Below, piece by piece: positions 25,420 through 35,110 of a stretch of DNA of 64,000 bases (positions within the stretch are counted from its first letter, which is position 1; the number at the start of each line of letters is the position of its first letter). Position numbers and translations under genes: made by a program. Below the pieces are notes generated by a model. That model was not told where the DNA came from. It made no database searches and saw nothing but the letters and a program-made list of their open reading frames with translations. Source of the DNA: Limnohabitans sp. Hippo3 (GTDB taxonomy: Bacteria > Pseudomonadota > Gammaproteobacteria > Burkholderiales > Burkholderiaceae_C); contig NZ_NESF01000006.1 of assembly GCF_003063665.1 (NCBI RefSeq), positions 1-64,000 on the forward strand, given 5' to 3'.

Positions 25420-26394
25420 TCAGCGCTTGAAGGCGTCCACAATGGCCTTGCCCTCGGCGCCCGATTTCTCCAGCCATTCTTTCATGATGGTGTCGCCCAC
25501 CTTCTTCATGTCAGCTTTGAGCTGAGCCGAAGGCGGAGCGATGGTCATCCCGTTGGCCTTGAGGGTTTCCAGGGTCGTGGTGTTCACTTTGCGTGACTCG
25601 GCCCAGCCCCGTGCTTCGGCATCGGCTGCGGCCTTGAGCAGGGCGTCTTGTGTGGCTTTGTCCAGCGCGTCGAAGGCCTTCTTGTTGGCAATCACCGCGT
25701 TTTTGGGCAGCCAGGCCTGGACGTCGTAGTAGTACTTCAGATGTTCGTACAGCTTGCTGTCCACGCCCGTGGCACCCGAGGTCATGGTCGATTCGACCAC
25801 ACCTGTGGCCAGGGCTTGCGAAAACTCGGCAGCCTGCACGGTCACAGGTTGGGCACCGACCAGTTCAGCGATCTTTGCGGTGGTGGGGCTGTACGCACGC
25901 CACTTGATGCCTTTGAGGTCAGCCGCACTGTTGATCGGTTTTTTGCTGAAAATGCCTTGTGGAGGCCAAGCCACCGAGTACAGGAGCATCATGCCTTGCT
26001 CGGCGAGCTTTTTTTCCAGCAGCGGCTTTTGGGCTTTGTAGAGCTTCATGGACTCGTCGTAGCTGTCGGCCAAAAAGGGCAGGCCGTCCACGCCAAAGGG
26101 TTGCCATTCGTTCTGGAAGTTGACCAGCAAAATCTCACCCAGCTGGGCTTGACCGCCTTGTACGGCACGCTTGATTTCCGGGGCCTTGAACAGCGAGGCG
26201 TTGGCATGCACCGTGATTTTCAGCTTGCCTGCGGTGGCCTTGTCCACGTCGGCCGCAAACTGGGTCATGTTGACCGAGTGGAAGTTGGTGGCCGGGTAGG
26301 CGGCGGGCAGGTCCCACTTGGTTTGGGCCGAAACAAAACTGGAAACAGCGAGCAAGCCAGCCAACAGGCTGAGGTGAAGGGCACGACGTTGCAT
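25420..26394 (-). CDS. TRAP transporter substrate-binding protein (DctP family)
   Basis: A 324-residue periplasmic protein with a Sec signal (MQRRALHLSLLAGLLAVSSF, cleaved after VSA) and the DctP fold. The region GIKWRAYSPTTAKIAELVGA, containing the ligand-contacting Arg, is followed by VTVQAAEFSQAL. AGGAG lies eight bases upstream of the ATG at 26394. It is the first gene of the operon dctP-dctQ-dctM and is divergent from the MarR-type regulator. Ligand inferred from context: a 5-oxoproline- or hydantoin-like compound. Confidence 0.88.
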   Translation of the reverse strand: MQRRALHLSLLAGLLAVSSFVSAQTKWDLPAAYPATNFHSVNMTQFAADVDKATAGKLKITVHANASLFKAPEIKRAVQGGQAQLGEILLVNFQNEWQPFGVDGLPFLADSYDESMKLYKAQKPLLEKKLAEQGMMLLYSVAWPPQGIFSKKPINSAADLKGIKWRAYSPTTAKIAELVGAQPVTVQAAEFSQALATGVVESTMTSGATGVDSKLYEHLKYYYDVQAWLPKNAVIANKKAFDALDKATQDALLKAAADAEARGWAESRKVNTTTLETLKANGMTIAPPSAQLKADMKKVGDTIMKEWLEKSGAEGKAIVDAFKR

Positions 26395-26536
26395 GAAAAC
26401 TCCTGTGAAAGATGGAAATGAACGGTTCACTGGGCAGTGCAAGAAAGGTGCCCGCTTAGCGCGCGCATCGGGTGCATCTGTCAGGTGCTCACTGTAGGCA
26501 AGGCGGGCCCGATCCGTGATCGGTGTTTTCCCTTAA

Positions 26537-26566
26537 TGTCAACAAATTGTTGGCAAATTGTCGGCA
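26537..26566. promoter_or_regulatory. Palindrome and direct repeat, candidate MarR operator
   Basis: TGTCAACAAATTGTTGGCA (26537-26555) is a near-perfect palindrome with a 13-bp core CAACAA-A-TTGTTG. Its right half TTGTTGGCA is repeated as TTGTCGGCA 11 bases further on (26558-26566), about one helical turn away. The site is central in the divergent region between the TRAP operon and the MarR-type gene, as expected for an autoregulated operator. It starts 43 bases before the regulator's ATG. Confidence 0.55.
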
Positions 26567-26608
26567 TCGGGCATAGACTTTCTCATCTTCCAAGCCTTGA
26601 TAGAACCC

Positions 26609-27142
26609 ATGCCGCGCAAAAATTCCCTCAGCAACTCTGCCGCCAGCCCTATCGTGTCCTCGGCCCACCTCGTCTCGCCCGACAGCGCCGAGATGAGCGA
26701 GTTCGAGTTCGGCCTGATCGTGGCAGGCAACGCGTTTCACCGCTGGATCATCCACTGCATGGCGGCTGCCGGCCTCAAGGACCTGACGCCGCTGGATGTG
26801 CTGGTGTTGCACCACGTCACGCACCGCGCGCGTGACAAGCGCCTGGCCGACATCTGTTTCATCATGAACATCGAAGACACCCATCTGGTGAATTACGCCC
26901 TGAAAAAGCTGCAAGGCCTGGGGGTGGTGATGTCGCAAAAACACGGCAAGGAAGTGACCTATGCGGCCACCGATGAAGGGCGCGGCTATGTGCAGCGTTA
27001 CCGCGAAATCCGCGAGAGCTGCCTGATCGATGCGCTCAAGGCCGACGATGGCCTGAACCGCGACATTGGCGAGCTGGCCCGATTGCTGCGTGTGCTCTCG
27101 GGCATGTACGACCAGGCGGCGCGTGCCGCTGCTTCTTTGTGA
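26609..27142 (+). CDS. MarR-type winged-helix transcriptional regulator
   Basis: About 177 residues. The winged helix spans roughly residues 45-130: LTPLDVLVLHHVTHRARDKR, then DICFIMNIEDTHLVNYALKK as recognition region and KHGKEVTYAATDEGRGYVQR as wing. Helices at both ends form the dimer interface. It is divergent from the TRAP operon and 35 bases upstream of the oxoprolinase gene on the same strand, so it probably controls both in response to the transported compound. ATG at 26609 is chosen because homologous helices start later and it clears the palindrome. Confidence 0.82.
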   Translation: MPRKNSLSNSAASPIVSSAHLVSPDSAEMSEFEFGLIVAGNAFHRWIIHCMAAAGLKDLTPLDVLVLHHVTHRARDKRLADICFIMNIEDTHLVNYALKKLQGLGVVMSQKHGKEVTYAATDEGRGYVQRYREIRESCLIDALKADDGLNRDIGELARLLRVLSGMYDQAARAAASL

Positions 27143-27177
27143 AATTGATGTTTTGAATTCAGATTGTTGAGCGACCT

Positions 27178-30100
27178 ATGACTGAACCCCACACCCCACC
27201 CGCTGGCACAAACCGTTGGCAATTCTGGATCGACCGGGGCGGCACCTTCACCGACGTGGTGGGCAAGCGGCCTGACGGCACTTTGGTCACGCACAAGCTG
27301 CTCTCCGAAAACCCCGAGCAATACCGCGATGCGGCGGTGGCGGGCATCCGCCATTTGCTGGGCTTGAAGCCTGGTGAACCCGTCACACCTGAACAGGTTG
27401 AATGTGTGAAGATGGGCACCACCGTGGCCACCAACGCGCTGCTGGAGCGCAAGGGCGAGGCCACGCTGCTGGTGACCACACAGGGTTTTGGCGACGCGCT
27501 GCGCATCGCCTACCAAAACCGCCCGCGTTTGTTTGACCGCCAGATCGTGCTGCCCGAATTGCTCTACAGCGCGGTGCTTGAGGCGCAAGAGCGTGTGGCG
27601 GTGGATGGCGAGGTCTTGCAGCCGCTCGATGAAGTGCATTTGCGCACCCAATTGATGCATTGGCACAGCCAAGGCGTGCGCTCGGTGGCGGTGGTTTTCA
27701 TGCACGGCTGGCGGCACACGGCGCACGAGCAAGCGGCGGCGCGGCTGGCGCGTGAAGTCGGCTTCACGCAGGTCAGTACCTCGCACCAGACCAGCCCGAT
27801 GATGAAGCTGGTCAGCCGGGGCGACACCACGGTGGTGGACGCGTATTTGTCGCCTATCCTGCGCCGCTATGTGGACCAGGTGGCCAGCGAAATGCCGGGT
27901 GTGAAACTGATGTTCATGCAGTCTTCGGGCGGTTTGACCGACGCCCAGGTGTTTGCGGGCAAGGACGCCATCTTGAGCGGTCCGGCGGGCGGCATTGTGG
28001 GCATGGCCCGCACGGCGCAGCTGGCGGGGCATGACAAGGTGATCGGTTTTGACATGGGCGGCACGTCCACCGATGTGTCGCACTTTGCCGGGCAGTTCGA
28101 GCGCGAGTTCGAAACCCAGGTGGCGGGTGTGCGCATGCGTGCGCCCATGATGAGCATCCACACCGTGGCGGCAGGCGGCGGCTCCCTGCTGGCCTATGAC
28201 GGTGCGCGGTTTCGGGTGGGGCCGCAAAGCGCGGGGGCCAACCCGGGTCCGGCCAGTTACCGCCGGGGCGGGCCGCTGGCCGTGACCGATGCCAACGTGA
28301 TGGTGGGCAAGGTGCAACCGAGGTTTTTCCCCTCGGTGTTTGGACCGGATGCGAACCAGCCGCTGGATGCCGAGGTGGTGCGCGGGCACTTTGAAAAACT
28401 GGCCCAGCAAACCGGTCGCGCCGCCGAAGATGTGGCGCATGGTTTCATCCAGATCGCGGTGCAGCAGATGGCCAACGCCATCAAGAAAATCTCGGTGGCG
28501 CGGGGCTACGACGTGACGCGCTACACCTTGCAGTGCTTTGGCGGCGCAGGCGGGCAGCATGCGTGTCTGGTGGCCGATGCCTTGGGCATGTCGCAGGTGC
28601 TGGTGCACCCGCTGGCGGGTGTGCTGTCGGCTTACGGCATGGGCCTAGCCGACCAGAACGTGATGCGCGAGGAATCGGTGGAGCGTCGCTTGGAAGCTGC
28701 GGCCATGCCTTTGATGGCCGAACGCTTGCTGGCTTTGGGCGAGACCTCGCGCCAAGCCTTGCTGGCGCAAATGGGTGCAGAGGCCTCCATTACCGACCGC
28801 ATCGAGCTGCGCCAACGCGTGCATTTGCGCTACGAAGGCACCGACTCGGCGCTGGTCGTGCCCTGGGGTGATTTGAACCAATTGGTGGCGGGATTTGAGG
28901 CTGCGTATCGCCAACGCTTTGCCTTCTTGATGCAGGGCAAGGCCCTGGTGGTCGAGGCGGTATCGGTCGAGGCGGTGCTGCCCGGCGATGCGCCTGAAGA
29001 GGCTGTCCACACGCTGCAACCCGAGCGCGAAGTGCCGCGCCGTGACACGGTGCGGGTGTACGCGGCCAACGCGCAAGGCGTGGCCCAGTGGCAAGACGCT
29101 GCCCTGGTGGTTCGCGAAGACATGCGCCCGGGCGATGTGATCGACGGCCCGGCCATCATTGCCGAGAAGAATGCCACCACGGTGGTGGAGCCGGGCTGGC
29201 AAGCGCGTCTGACCTCTCTGGATCATTTGCTGCTGGTGCGCGTGCAGGCGCGGGCGGTGCAGCATGCGGCGGGCACACAGGCCGACCCGGTGCTGCTCGA
29301 AGTGTTCAACAACCTGTTCATGAACATCGCCGAGCAGATGGGCTTGCAGCTGCAGAACACCGCCTACTCGGTCAACATCAAGGAGCGCCTGGACTTCTCC
29401 TGCGCCTTGTTCAGCGCCGAAGGGCACTTGATCGCCAACGCGCCCCACATGCCGGTGCACCTGGGCTCCATGGGCGAGAGCATCCAGACCGTCATTCAAG
29501 AGAACAAAGGGCGCATGCAGCCGGGTGATGTGTTTGTGCTGAACGACCCGTATCACGGCGGCACGCATTTGCCCGACATCACGGTGATCACCCCGGTGTA
29601 TCTGGACGGTCACGCTGAGCCGGTGTTTTATGTGGGCTCACGCGGGCACCACGCCGATGTGGGGGGCTTGACGCCAGGCTCCATGCCGCCGTTTTCCACG
29701 CGGATCGAAGAAGAGGGTGTACAGATCAACAACGTCAAATTGGTCGAAGCCGGGCGTCTGCGCGAAGCCGAGATGGTGGCGCTGCTGCAAAGTGGCGAAT
29801 ACCCCTCGCGCAACCCACAGCAAAACATGGCCGACCTGAAGGCGCAAATTGCTGCCAACGAGAAAGGCGTGCAGGAGCTGCGTCGCATGGTGGAAGAGTT
29901 TGGCCTGGACGTGGTGCAGGCCTACATGCGCCATGTGCAGGACAACGCTGAAGAATCGGTGCGCCGCGTCATCACACGGCTGAAAGACGGTGCTTTCACC
30001 TTGCCGCTGGACAACGGCGCGCAGATCCAGGTGGCGGTGCGGGTGAATGCGGCCGAGCGCACGGCCGAGATCGACTTCACCGGCACCAGCGCCCAATTGC

Positions 30101-30858
30101 CGAACAACTTCAACGCTCCTCGGGCGGTGTGCATGGCGGCGGTGCTGTACGTGTTCCGCAGCCTGGTGGATGACGACATCCCGCTGAACGCGGGTTGCCT
30201 GAAGCCGCTCAAGGTCATCATTCCCCAGGGCTCCATGCTCAACCCGAACCCGCCCGCTTCGGTGGTGGCGGGCAATGTGGAAACCTCAACCTGCATCACC
30301 AACGCGCTGTTTGGCGCTTTGGGTGTGATGGCGGGCAGCCAGCCGACCATGAACAATTTCACCTTTGGCAATGCGCGGGTGCAGTACTACGAAACGATTT
30401 CGGGCGGCAGTGGTGCGGGCGGTCGCTACGACGCACAAGGTCAGTTGGTGGGCGGTTTTGACGGCACCTCGGTGGTGCAGACCCACATGACCAATTCGCG
30501 CCTGACCGACCCCGAGGTGCTGGAGTTCCGCTTTCCTGTACGGCTGGACAGCTATGCCATCCGCCAAGGTTCAGGCGGCGCGGGGCGCTGGCGCGGCGGT
30601 GACGGCGGTGTGCGCCGGGTGCGCTTTTTGGAACCCATGACCGCGGGCATTTTGTCCAACGGGCGCGTTCACCCGGCCTTTGGCATGGCGGGTGGGGACA
30701 GCGGCCTGCCGGGCATCAACCGGGTTGTGCGCCGAGATGGCACTGTGCAAGAGCTCGCGCACATCGGCCAGGTCGAGATGCAAGTGGGCGATGTGTTCGA
30801 GATCCACACCCCGGGCGGCGGTGGTTTTGGCGTGACCGAGTCCGACGCTTCGATCTGA
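27178..30858 (+). CDS. Fused 5-oxoprolinase / N-methylhydantoinase A and B
   Basis: A 1226-residue ATP-dependent amidohydrolase joining HyuA (about 1-690) and HyuB (about 700-1225). HyuA begins with the ATPase motif [20 protein letters not shown] and has the actin-like segment [16 protein letters not shown]. HyuB contains [19 protein letters not shown] (metal site) and the glycine-rich end TPGGGGFG. The fusion is the form seen in eukaryotic and some bacterial 5-oxoprolinases, which open 5-oxoproline to glutamate; split forms act on hydantoins. With the adjacent TRAP transporter it likely makes an uptake and hydrolysis pathway. Substrate is inferred. Confidence 0.9.
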   Translation: MTEPHTPPAGTNRWQFWIDRGGTFTDVVGKRPDGTLVTHKLLSENPEQYRDAAVAGIRHLLGLKPGEPVTPEQVECVKMGTTVATNALLERKGEATLLVTTQGFGDALRIAYQNRPRLFDRQIVLPELLYSAVLEAQERVAVDGEVLQPLDEVHLRTQLMHWHSQGVRSVAVVFMHGWRHTAHEQAAARLAREVGFTQVSTSHQTSPMMKLVSRGDTTVVDAYLSPILRRYVDQVASEMPGVKLMFMQSSGGLTDAQVFAGKDAILSGPAGGIVGMARTAQLAGHDKVIGFDMGGTSTDVSHFAGQFEREFETQVAGVRMRAPMMSIHTVAAGGGSLLAYDGARFRVGPQSAGANPGPASYRRGGPLAVTDANVMVGKVQPRFFPSVFGPDANQPLDAEVVRGHFEKLAQQTGRAAEDVAHGFIQIAVQQMANAIKKISVARGYDVTRYTLQCFGGAGGQHACLVADALGMSQVLVHPLAGVLSAYGMGLADQNVMREESVERRLEAAAMPLMAERLLALGETSRQALLAQMGAEASITDRIELRQRVHLRYEGTDSALVVPWGDLNQLVAGFEAAYRQRFAFLMQGKALVVEAVSVEAVLPGDAPEEAVHTLQPEREVPRRDTVRVYAANAQGVAQWQDAALVVREDMRPGDVIDGPAIIAEKNATTVVEPGWQARLTSLDHLLLVRVQARAVQHAAGTQADPVLLEVFNNLFMNIAEQMGLQLQNTAYSVNIKERLDFSCALFSAEGHLIANAPHMPVHLGSMGESIQTVIQENKGRMQPGDVFVLNDPYHGGTHLPDITVITPVYLDGHAEPVFYVGSRGHHADVGGLTPGSMPPFSTRIEEEGVQINNVKLVEAGRLREAEMVALLQSGEYPSRNPQQNMADLKAQIAANEKGVQELRRMVEEFGLDVVQAYMRHVQDNAEESVRRVITRLKDGAFTLPLDNGAQIQVAVRVNAAERTAEIDFTGTSAQLPNNFNAPRAVCMAAVLYVFRSLVDDDIPLNAGCLKPLKVIIPQGSMLNPNPPASVVAGNVETSTCITNALFGALGVMAGSQPTMNNFTFGNARVQYYETISGGSGAGGRYDAQGQLVGGFDGTSVVQTHMTNSRLTDPEVLEFRFPVRLDSYAIRQGSGGAGRWRGGDGGVRRVRFLEPMTAGILSNGRVHPAFGMAGGDSGLPGINRVVRRDGTVQELAHIGQVEMQVGDVFEIHTPGGGGFGVTESDASI

Positions 30859-30861
30859 GGC

Positions 30862-31161
30862 TCAAGGCTTTTTCATGGGGGATGCAGGGGCTTGGCCATA
30901 GGACTGGCCTTGCACCCGTACCCCCTGCTCTGACAGGCTGGCCGCTTTTTTGGGGCCGATGCCTTTGACGCGTTGCATCACGTCTGTCCAGTCCCGGAAG
31001 GGGGCTTTTTGGCGTTCGTTCATGATGGCCCGAGTCATGGTCGGCCCTAAGCCATTCAGGCCGTCCAGTTCGATTTCCTGGGCCTTGTTCAGGTCCACTT
31101 GTGCCCAGGCGATGCCCGTCAGGAGCATGGACACAATCCCTGTGCTGATGGTGTGGCGCAT
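30862..31161 (-). CDS. ComEA-like helix-hairpin-helix protein
   Basis: A 99-residue protein with an N-terminal signal (MRHTISTGIVSMLLTGIAWA) and two helix-hairpin-helix motifs: LNKAQEIELDGLNGLGPTM and VMQRVKGIGPKKAASLSEQ. The same fold occurs in ComEA, the periplasmic DNA receptor of natural transformation. The product is probably periplasmic and binds double-stranded DNA. No other competence genes adjoin. The stop lies three bases from the convergent oxoprolinase stop. Confidence 0.85.
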   Translation of the reverse strand: MRHTISTGIVSMLLTGIAWAQVDLNKAQEIELDGLNGLGPTMTRAIMNERQKAPFRDWTDVMQRVKGIGPKKAASLSEQGVRVQGQSYGQAPASPMKKP

Positions 31162-31283
31162 ACCGATTTCTCCCTGCGTTGGCGCTGCAGTTCTCTGCAG
31201 CGGCGTTCATTGTGCTGGGGCAGGTCAGATGGGTGAAGGGCGTTGCTGGCATGACTTGAAACAAGGTGTTTCAAGCCAGACCT

Positions 31284-32441
31284 TCACAACTCTTCAATGC
31301 GTCTGGGCGGGTAGCTGTCCCAGGCTTGGCAACCCGGGCAATGCCAGAAGTGTTCTTTGGCCTCAAATCCGCAGGCAGCGCATCGGTATCGGGCCAGGGG
31401 CCGAATGGCCTGTTCCAGTGCTTTTTGCACCGGGGCGGGCAAGGGCTTGGTGGCGCTGTGTTCGTCGACCAACCAACGGGTGGCCGCCATCAGGGAGGCG
31501 TGTTGGTTCAAATGGTCGAGGTAGCGCTGGTGTGATGCCGCTGCATGCTCCGCCGAGTCTGAGGTCAGCGCTGTGATGGCGTCGAGCACATCGATGCAGG
31601 GCAGCTTGTCGTAATGTGCCTTGAGAATTTGCGTCGCGGGTCCGGACAAGTCGGCCGCTTGAGCGGCTTTGACCAAACTGGCTACCGCCAAGGGGGCGGC
31701 CACGTCCACGCGTTCAAACAGCACCGACAGGGTCTCAAACGCTTGTGCAGCCTGTCCTTGAGACAGCTGCAATTGCCCAAGCAAGATGCGGGGTCTGGCG
31801 GCTTCGGGGGTGGTCTGAATGGCGGCGGTCAACAGTTCCGTGGCTTTGGCCGTGTCGCCTTGTTGAACGGCTTCGCGTGCTTGCTCGCATTGGTAATGGG
31901 CCAGGCGCATGTCGAAATTGGCTTCGCCTGACTTATCCAGCAAACCGGCCACCCGGGCTGCTTCAGGCCATTCGCGCGATCGCTCGTAAATCGCCAGCCG
32001 TGCCAGCCGGGCTTGACCTTCGTAGGAGGTGCCCTCCAGTTTGCGCAGTGCTTCTTCAGCGCGGTCCAGCAATCCCGCCTTCAGGTAGTCAAGCGCCAGG
32101 CCATGTTGGGCGCGTTGCCGATCGGCCCCACTCAGGTCGGCGCGTGACAGCAGGTGTTCGTGCACACGCACGGCGCGGTCGTATTCACCCCTGCGGCGAA
32201 ACAGATTGCCCAGTGCAAAGTGCAATTCAGACGTGTCGGGATCGTTTTGAACGGCCTCGATGAAGGCGTCGATCGCTTTGTCTTGCTGTTCATTGAGCAG
32301 GTAATTCAGACCTTTGAAGTAGGCCCGCGGTGCCTGGCGGTTGGCGATGCGCATCTGGCGCAAATCGAGGCGCGATGCGATCCAGCCCAAGGCAAAGGCC
32401 GCAGGCAGGCCCAGCAAAATCCAGGTCAGATCAAGTTCCAT
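31284..32441 (-). CDS. lapB: Lipopolysaccharide assembly protein B (TPR, rubredoxin-like)
   Basis: A 385-residue protein with an N-terminal membrane anchor (LTWILLGLPAAFALGWIASR), about nine TPR repeats and a C-terminal rubredoxin-like zinc/iron knuckle: CAACGF and CPGCQAW, four cysteines. LapB (YciM) adjusts LPS synthesis by presenting LpxC to FtsH and couples synthesis to transport. It overlaps lapA by 11 bases, the standard lapA-lapB arrangement downstream of ihfB. Confidence 0.92.
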   Translation of the reverse strand: MELDLTWILLGLPAAFALGWIASRLDLRQMRIANRQAPRAYFKGLNYLLNEQQDKAIDAFIEAVQNDPDTSELHFALGNLFRRRGEYDRAVRVHEHLLSRADLSGADRQRAQHGLALDYLKAGLLDRAEEALRKLEGTSYEGQARLARLAIYERSREWPEAARVAGLLDKSGEANFDMRLAHYQCEQAREAVQQGDTAKATELLTAAIQTTPEAARPRILLGQLQLSQGQAAQAFETLSVLFERVDVAAPLAVASLVKAAQAADLSGPATQILKAHYDKLPCIDVLDAITALTSDSAEHAAASHQRYLDHLNQHASLMAATRWLVDEHSATKPLPAPVQKALEQAIRPLARYRCAACGFEAKEHFWHCPGCQAWDSYPPRRIEEL

Positions 32442-32718
32442 GGGAGGCTTCTGGTGCAGGTTTCGACTCTGCGTTGGTGGCTGAATTCAGGCGCATGGCG
32501 TGGCGGTGCCGCCACCACCGGGGCACCATGCCCAAGACGCCCACCACCACCCCCAGACTGAACGCGGACAGCACCACCAAAACTGTGGGTGCCGACCAAA
32601 ACGTGCCGAAAAAGAAGTTGACACGTGTTTCTTGCTGGTTGTTCAGCGCAAAAGCAAACAGGGTGAAAAAGACGGCGGCTTTCAGTAGCCACTGAAGCAG
32701 CCGAAGCAGACGTTTCAT
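32431..32718 (-). CDS. lapA: Lipopolysaccharide assembly protein A domain protein
   Basis: A 95-residue inner-membrane protein with two hydrophobic helices (LQWLLKAAVFFTLFAFALNN and VLVVLSAFSLGVVVGVLGMV) and the DUF1049 motif NNQQETRVNFF. Its partner LapB is encoded next with an 11-base overlap. It works at the inner membrane in LPS assembly. Confidence 0.88.
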   Translation of the reverse strand: MKRLLRLLQWLLKAAVFFTLFAFALNNQQETRVNFFFGTFWSAPTVLVVLSAFSLGVVVGVLGMVPRWWRHRHAMRLNSATNAESKPAPEASHGT

Positions 32719-32826
32719 GGAAGACCTCGGAATCTGACTTCATTCTAACGGGCCGGTCGATGCCACGAGGGTCGCTGCGGCAGACGGGCGGGCTGACGCT
32801 GCTTGCAGCGTGGTCCGCAGCACGCA

Positions 32827-33141
32827 TCAAGGTTTGGCTTGACCTGTGGCGGGGTTGGCGGTGCCAGCGTCCACGGCTTCGCGCAGGGCTTTGCCGGGCT
32901 TGAAATGGGGTACGCGTTTTTCAGGAATCTGAACGCTTTCGCCAGATCGAGGGTTGCGGCCGATACGGGGTGGGCGGCGGTTGATGGAGAAGCTGCCAAA
33001 GCCGCGGATCTCGATGCGGTGACCTTTGACCAGCGCGTCGCTCATGGCGTCGAGCACCGTCTTGACGGCCAATTCGGCGTCACGGTGGGTCAGCTGCGCA
33101 AAGCGGGCGGCGAGTTCTTCAACCAGATCGGAGCGGGTCAT
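32827..33141 (-). CDS. ihfB: Integration host factor subunit beta
   Basis: A 104-residue HU/IHF-family protein. It opens [20 protein letters not shown], has the beta-arm region [20 protein letters not shown] and the DNA-intercalating Pro in [10 protein letters not shown] short C-terminal extension ([11 protein letters not shown]) goes beyond E. coli IhfB (94). With IhfA it bends DNA sharply in recombination, replication and transcription. It follows rpsA, separated by a terminator-like hairpin. Confidence 0.94.
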   Translation of the reverse strand: MTRSDLVEELAARFAQLTHRDAELAVKTVLDAMSDALVKGHRIEIRGFGSFSINRRPPRIGRNPRSGESVQIPEKRVPHFKPGKALREAVDAGTANPATGQAKP

Positions 33142-33190
33142 GATGTCAATGTGTTGGGTGGCTTGTGGCTGACTCAGGCACGGACCTGAA

Positions 33191-33223
33191 AAAAGCCTGC
33201 CCCCATGACAGGGGCAGGCTTTT
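33191..33223 (-). terminator. Terminator between rpsA and ihfB
   Basis: A perfect 13-bp stem (AAAAGCCTGCCCC, 33191-33203, with GGGGCAGGCTTTT, 33211-33223) encloses seven bases, and on the minus strand it ends in a T tract. It ends much of the rpsA transcript. ihfB, which lies beyond it, therefore needs read-through or its own promoter. Confidence 0.8.
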
Positions 33224-33253
33224 CAGACAGCAAGCGTCTTCAGATCACGAGGA

Positions 33254-34933
33254 TCAGTTGTTGTCGAGCTTGGCACGCAACAAAGCGCCCAGGCTGGTGG
33301 TGCCAGCGTTTTCGGTCTTGGCCTGCTGCGACAGCGAAGCCATGGCTTCTTGCTGGTCAGCTTGGTCCTTGGCCTTGATGGACAACTGGATGTTGCGGGT
33401 CTTGCGGTCCACGTTCACCACTACAGCGGTGACTTCGTCGCCGACTTTGAGCACATGGCTGGCGTCTTCCACGCGGTCACGCGAGATTTCGGACACACGC
33501 AGGTAACCCACGATGTCTTCGCCCAGGTCGATTTCAGCGCCCTTGGCATCCACAGACTTGACCTTGCCGGTGACGATCTGGCCTTTGTCGTTGATGGAAG
33601 TGAAGGTGGTGAAAGGATCGGAGTCGAGCTGCTTGATGCCCAAGCTGATGCGCTCGCGGTCCACGTCCACAGCCAAGACCAAAGCCTCGACTTCTTGACC
33701 CTTCTTGAATTCGCGCACGGCGTTTTCGCCGGTTTCGTTCCAGGACAGGTCGGACAGGTGCACCAGGCCGTCGATGCCGGCAGCCAAGCCCACGAACACG
33801 CCGAAGTCGGTGATCGACTTGATCGGGCCTTTGACGCGGTCGCCGCGCTTGGTGTTTTGAGCAAACTCTTGCCATGGGTTGGCACGGCACTGCTTCATGC
33901 CCAAGCTGATGCGGCGCTTGTCTTCGTCGATCTCTAGGACCATGACTTCGACTTCGTCGCCCAGAGCCACGATCTTGGATGGGGCCACGTTCTTGTTGGT
34001 CCAGTCCATTTCAGACACGTGCACCAAGCCTTCGATGCCGGGCTCGAGTTCCACAAACGCGCCGTAGTCGGCGATGTTGGTGATCTTGCCGAACATGCGG
34101 GTGCCCTGTGGGTAGCGGCGGTTCACGCCCATCCAAGGATCGTCGCCCATTTGCTTGAGGCCCAAGGACACGCGGTTTTTCTCGGTGTCGAACTTGAGGA
34201 TCTTGGCGGTGATTTCCTGACCAGCGGTCACCACTTCGGAAGGGTGACGGACACGGCGCCAGGCCATGTCGGTGATGTGCAGCAAGCCATCAATGCCGCC
34301 CAGGTCCACGAATGCACCGTATTCGGTGATGTTCTTGACCACACCGTGAACGATGGAGCCTTCGCGCAATGTTTCCATCAGCTTGGCGCGCTCTTCGCCC
34401 ATGGAGGCTTCCACCACAGCGCGGCGGCTCAACACCACGTTGTTGCGCTTGCGGTCAAGCTTGATGACCTTGAATTCCAGGGTCTTGTTCTCATAGGGTG
34501 ACAGGTCTTTGGTAGGACGTGTGTCGACCAAAGAGCCGGGCAGGAAGGCGCGGATGCCGTTGACCAACACGGTCAGGCCGCCCTTGACTTTGCCGCTGGT
34601 CACGCCAGTGACGAATTCGCCGGATTCGAGTGCTTTTTCCAGAGACATCCACGAAGCCAGACGCTTGGCGGTGTCGCGGGACAAGATGGTGTCGCCGTAG
34701 CCGTTTTCGATGGAGCCAATGGCCACGGAGACAAAGTCGCCGACCTGGACTTCGACTTCACCCTGGTCGTTCTTGAACTCTTCGAGGGGAACATACGACT
34801 CGGACTTGAGGCCGGCGTTGACCACGACGAAGTTGTGTTCGATGCGCACCACTTCAGCGGTGATGACTTCACCGGGGCGCATTTCGGTACGTTGCAGGGA
34901 TTCCTCAAAGAGGGTGGCAAAAGATTCAGACAT
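33254..34933 (-). CDS. rpsA: 30S ribosomal protein S1
   Basis: A 559-residue protein with six S1 OB-fold repeats. The first two bind the ribosome ([20 protein letters not shown], then [20 protein letters not shown]); the rest bind mRNA, for example [40 protein letters not shown] and [21 protein letters not shown]1 unfolds and recruits mRNA to the 30S subunit. The length matches the family (557 in E. coli). The 177-base gap to the cmk end upstream probably carries its promoter and leader; I see no clear consensus there. Confidence 0.97.
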   Translation of the reverse strand: MSESFATLFEESLQRTEMRPGEVITAEVVRIEHNFVVVNAGLKSESYVPLEEFKNDQGEVEVQVGDFVSVAIGSIENGYGDTILSRDTAKRLASWMSLEKALESGEFVTGVTSGKVKGGLTVLVNGIRAFLPGSLVDTRPTKDLSPYENKTLEFKVIKLDRKRNNVVLSRRAVVEASMGEERAKLMETLREGSIVHGVVKNITEYGAFVDLGGIDGLLHITDMAWRRVRHPSEVVTAGQEITAKILKFDTEKNRVSLGLKQMGDDPWMGVNRRYPQGTRMFGKITNIADYGAFVELEPGIEGLVHVSEMDWTNKNVAPSKIVALGDEVEVMVLEIDEDKRRISLGMKQCRANPWQEFAQNTKRGDRVKGPIKSITDFGVFVGLAAGIDGLVHLSDLSWNETGENAVREFKKGQEVEALVLAVDVDRERISLGIKQLDSDPFTTFTSINDKGQIVTGKVKSVDAKGAEIDLGEDIVGYLRVSEISRDRVEDASHVLKVGDEVTAVVVNVDRKTRNIQLSIKAKDQADQQEAMASLSQQAKTENAGTTSLGALLRAKLDNN

Positions 34934-35110
34934 GTGATTTCCTCATCCACAAGTGCAGGACTGACGAGCGCGACATGCGTCGTTTCCAGGAGCTGACTGT
35001 GGCGGTTTCTTTTTGCGGTGTGAACCGCGGTCAGGTTGAACAACCCACACCGCCGATGTGCCTGTCGGCACGGAAGGGAGCGGTGTGGACCACTGTGAGC
35101 CGCTGACAGG

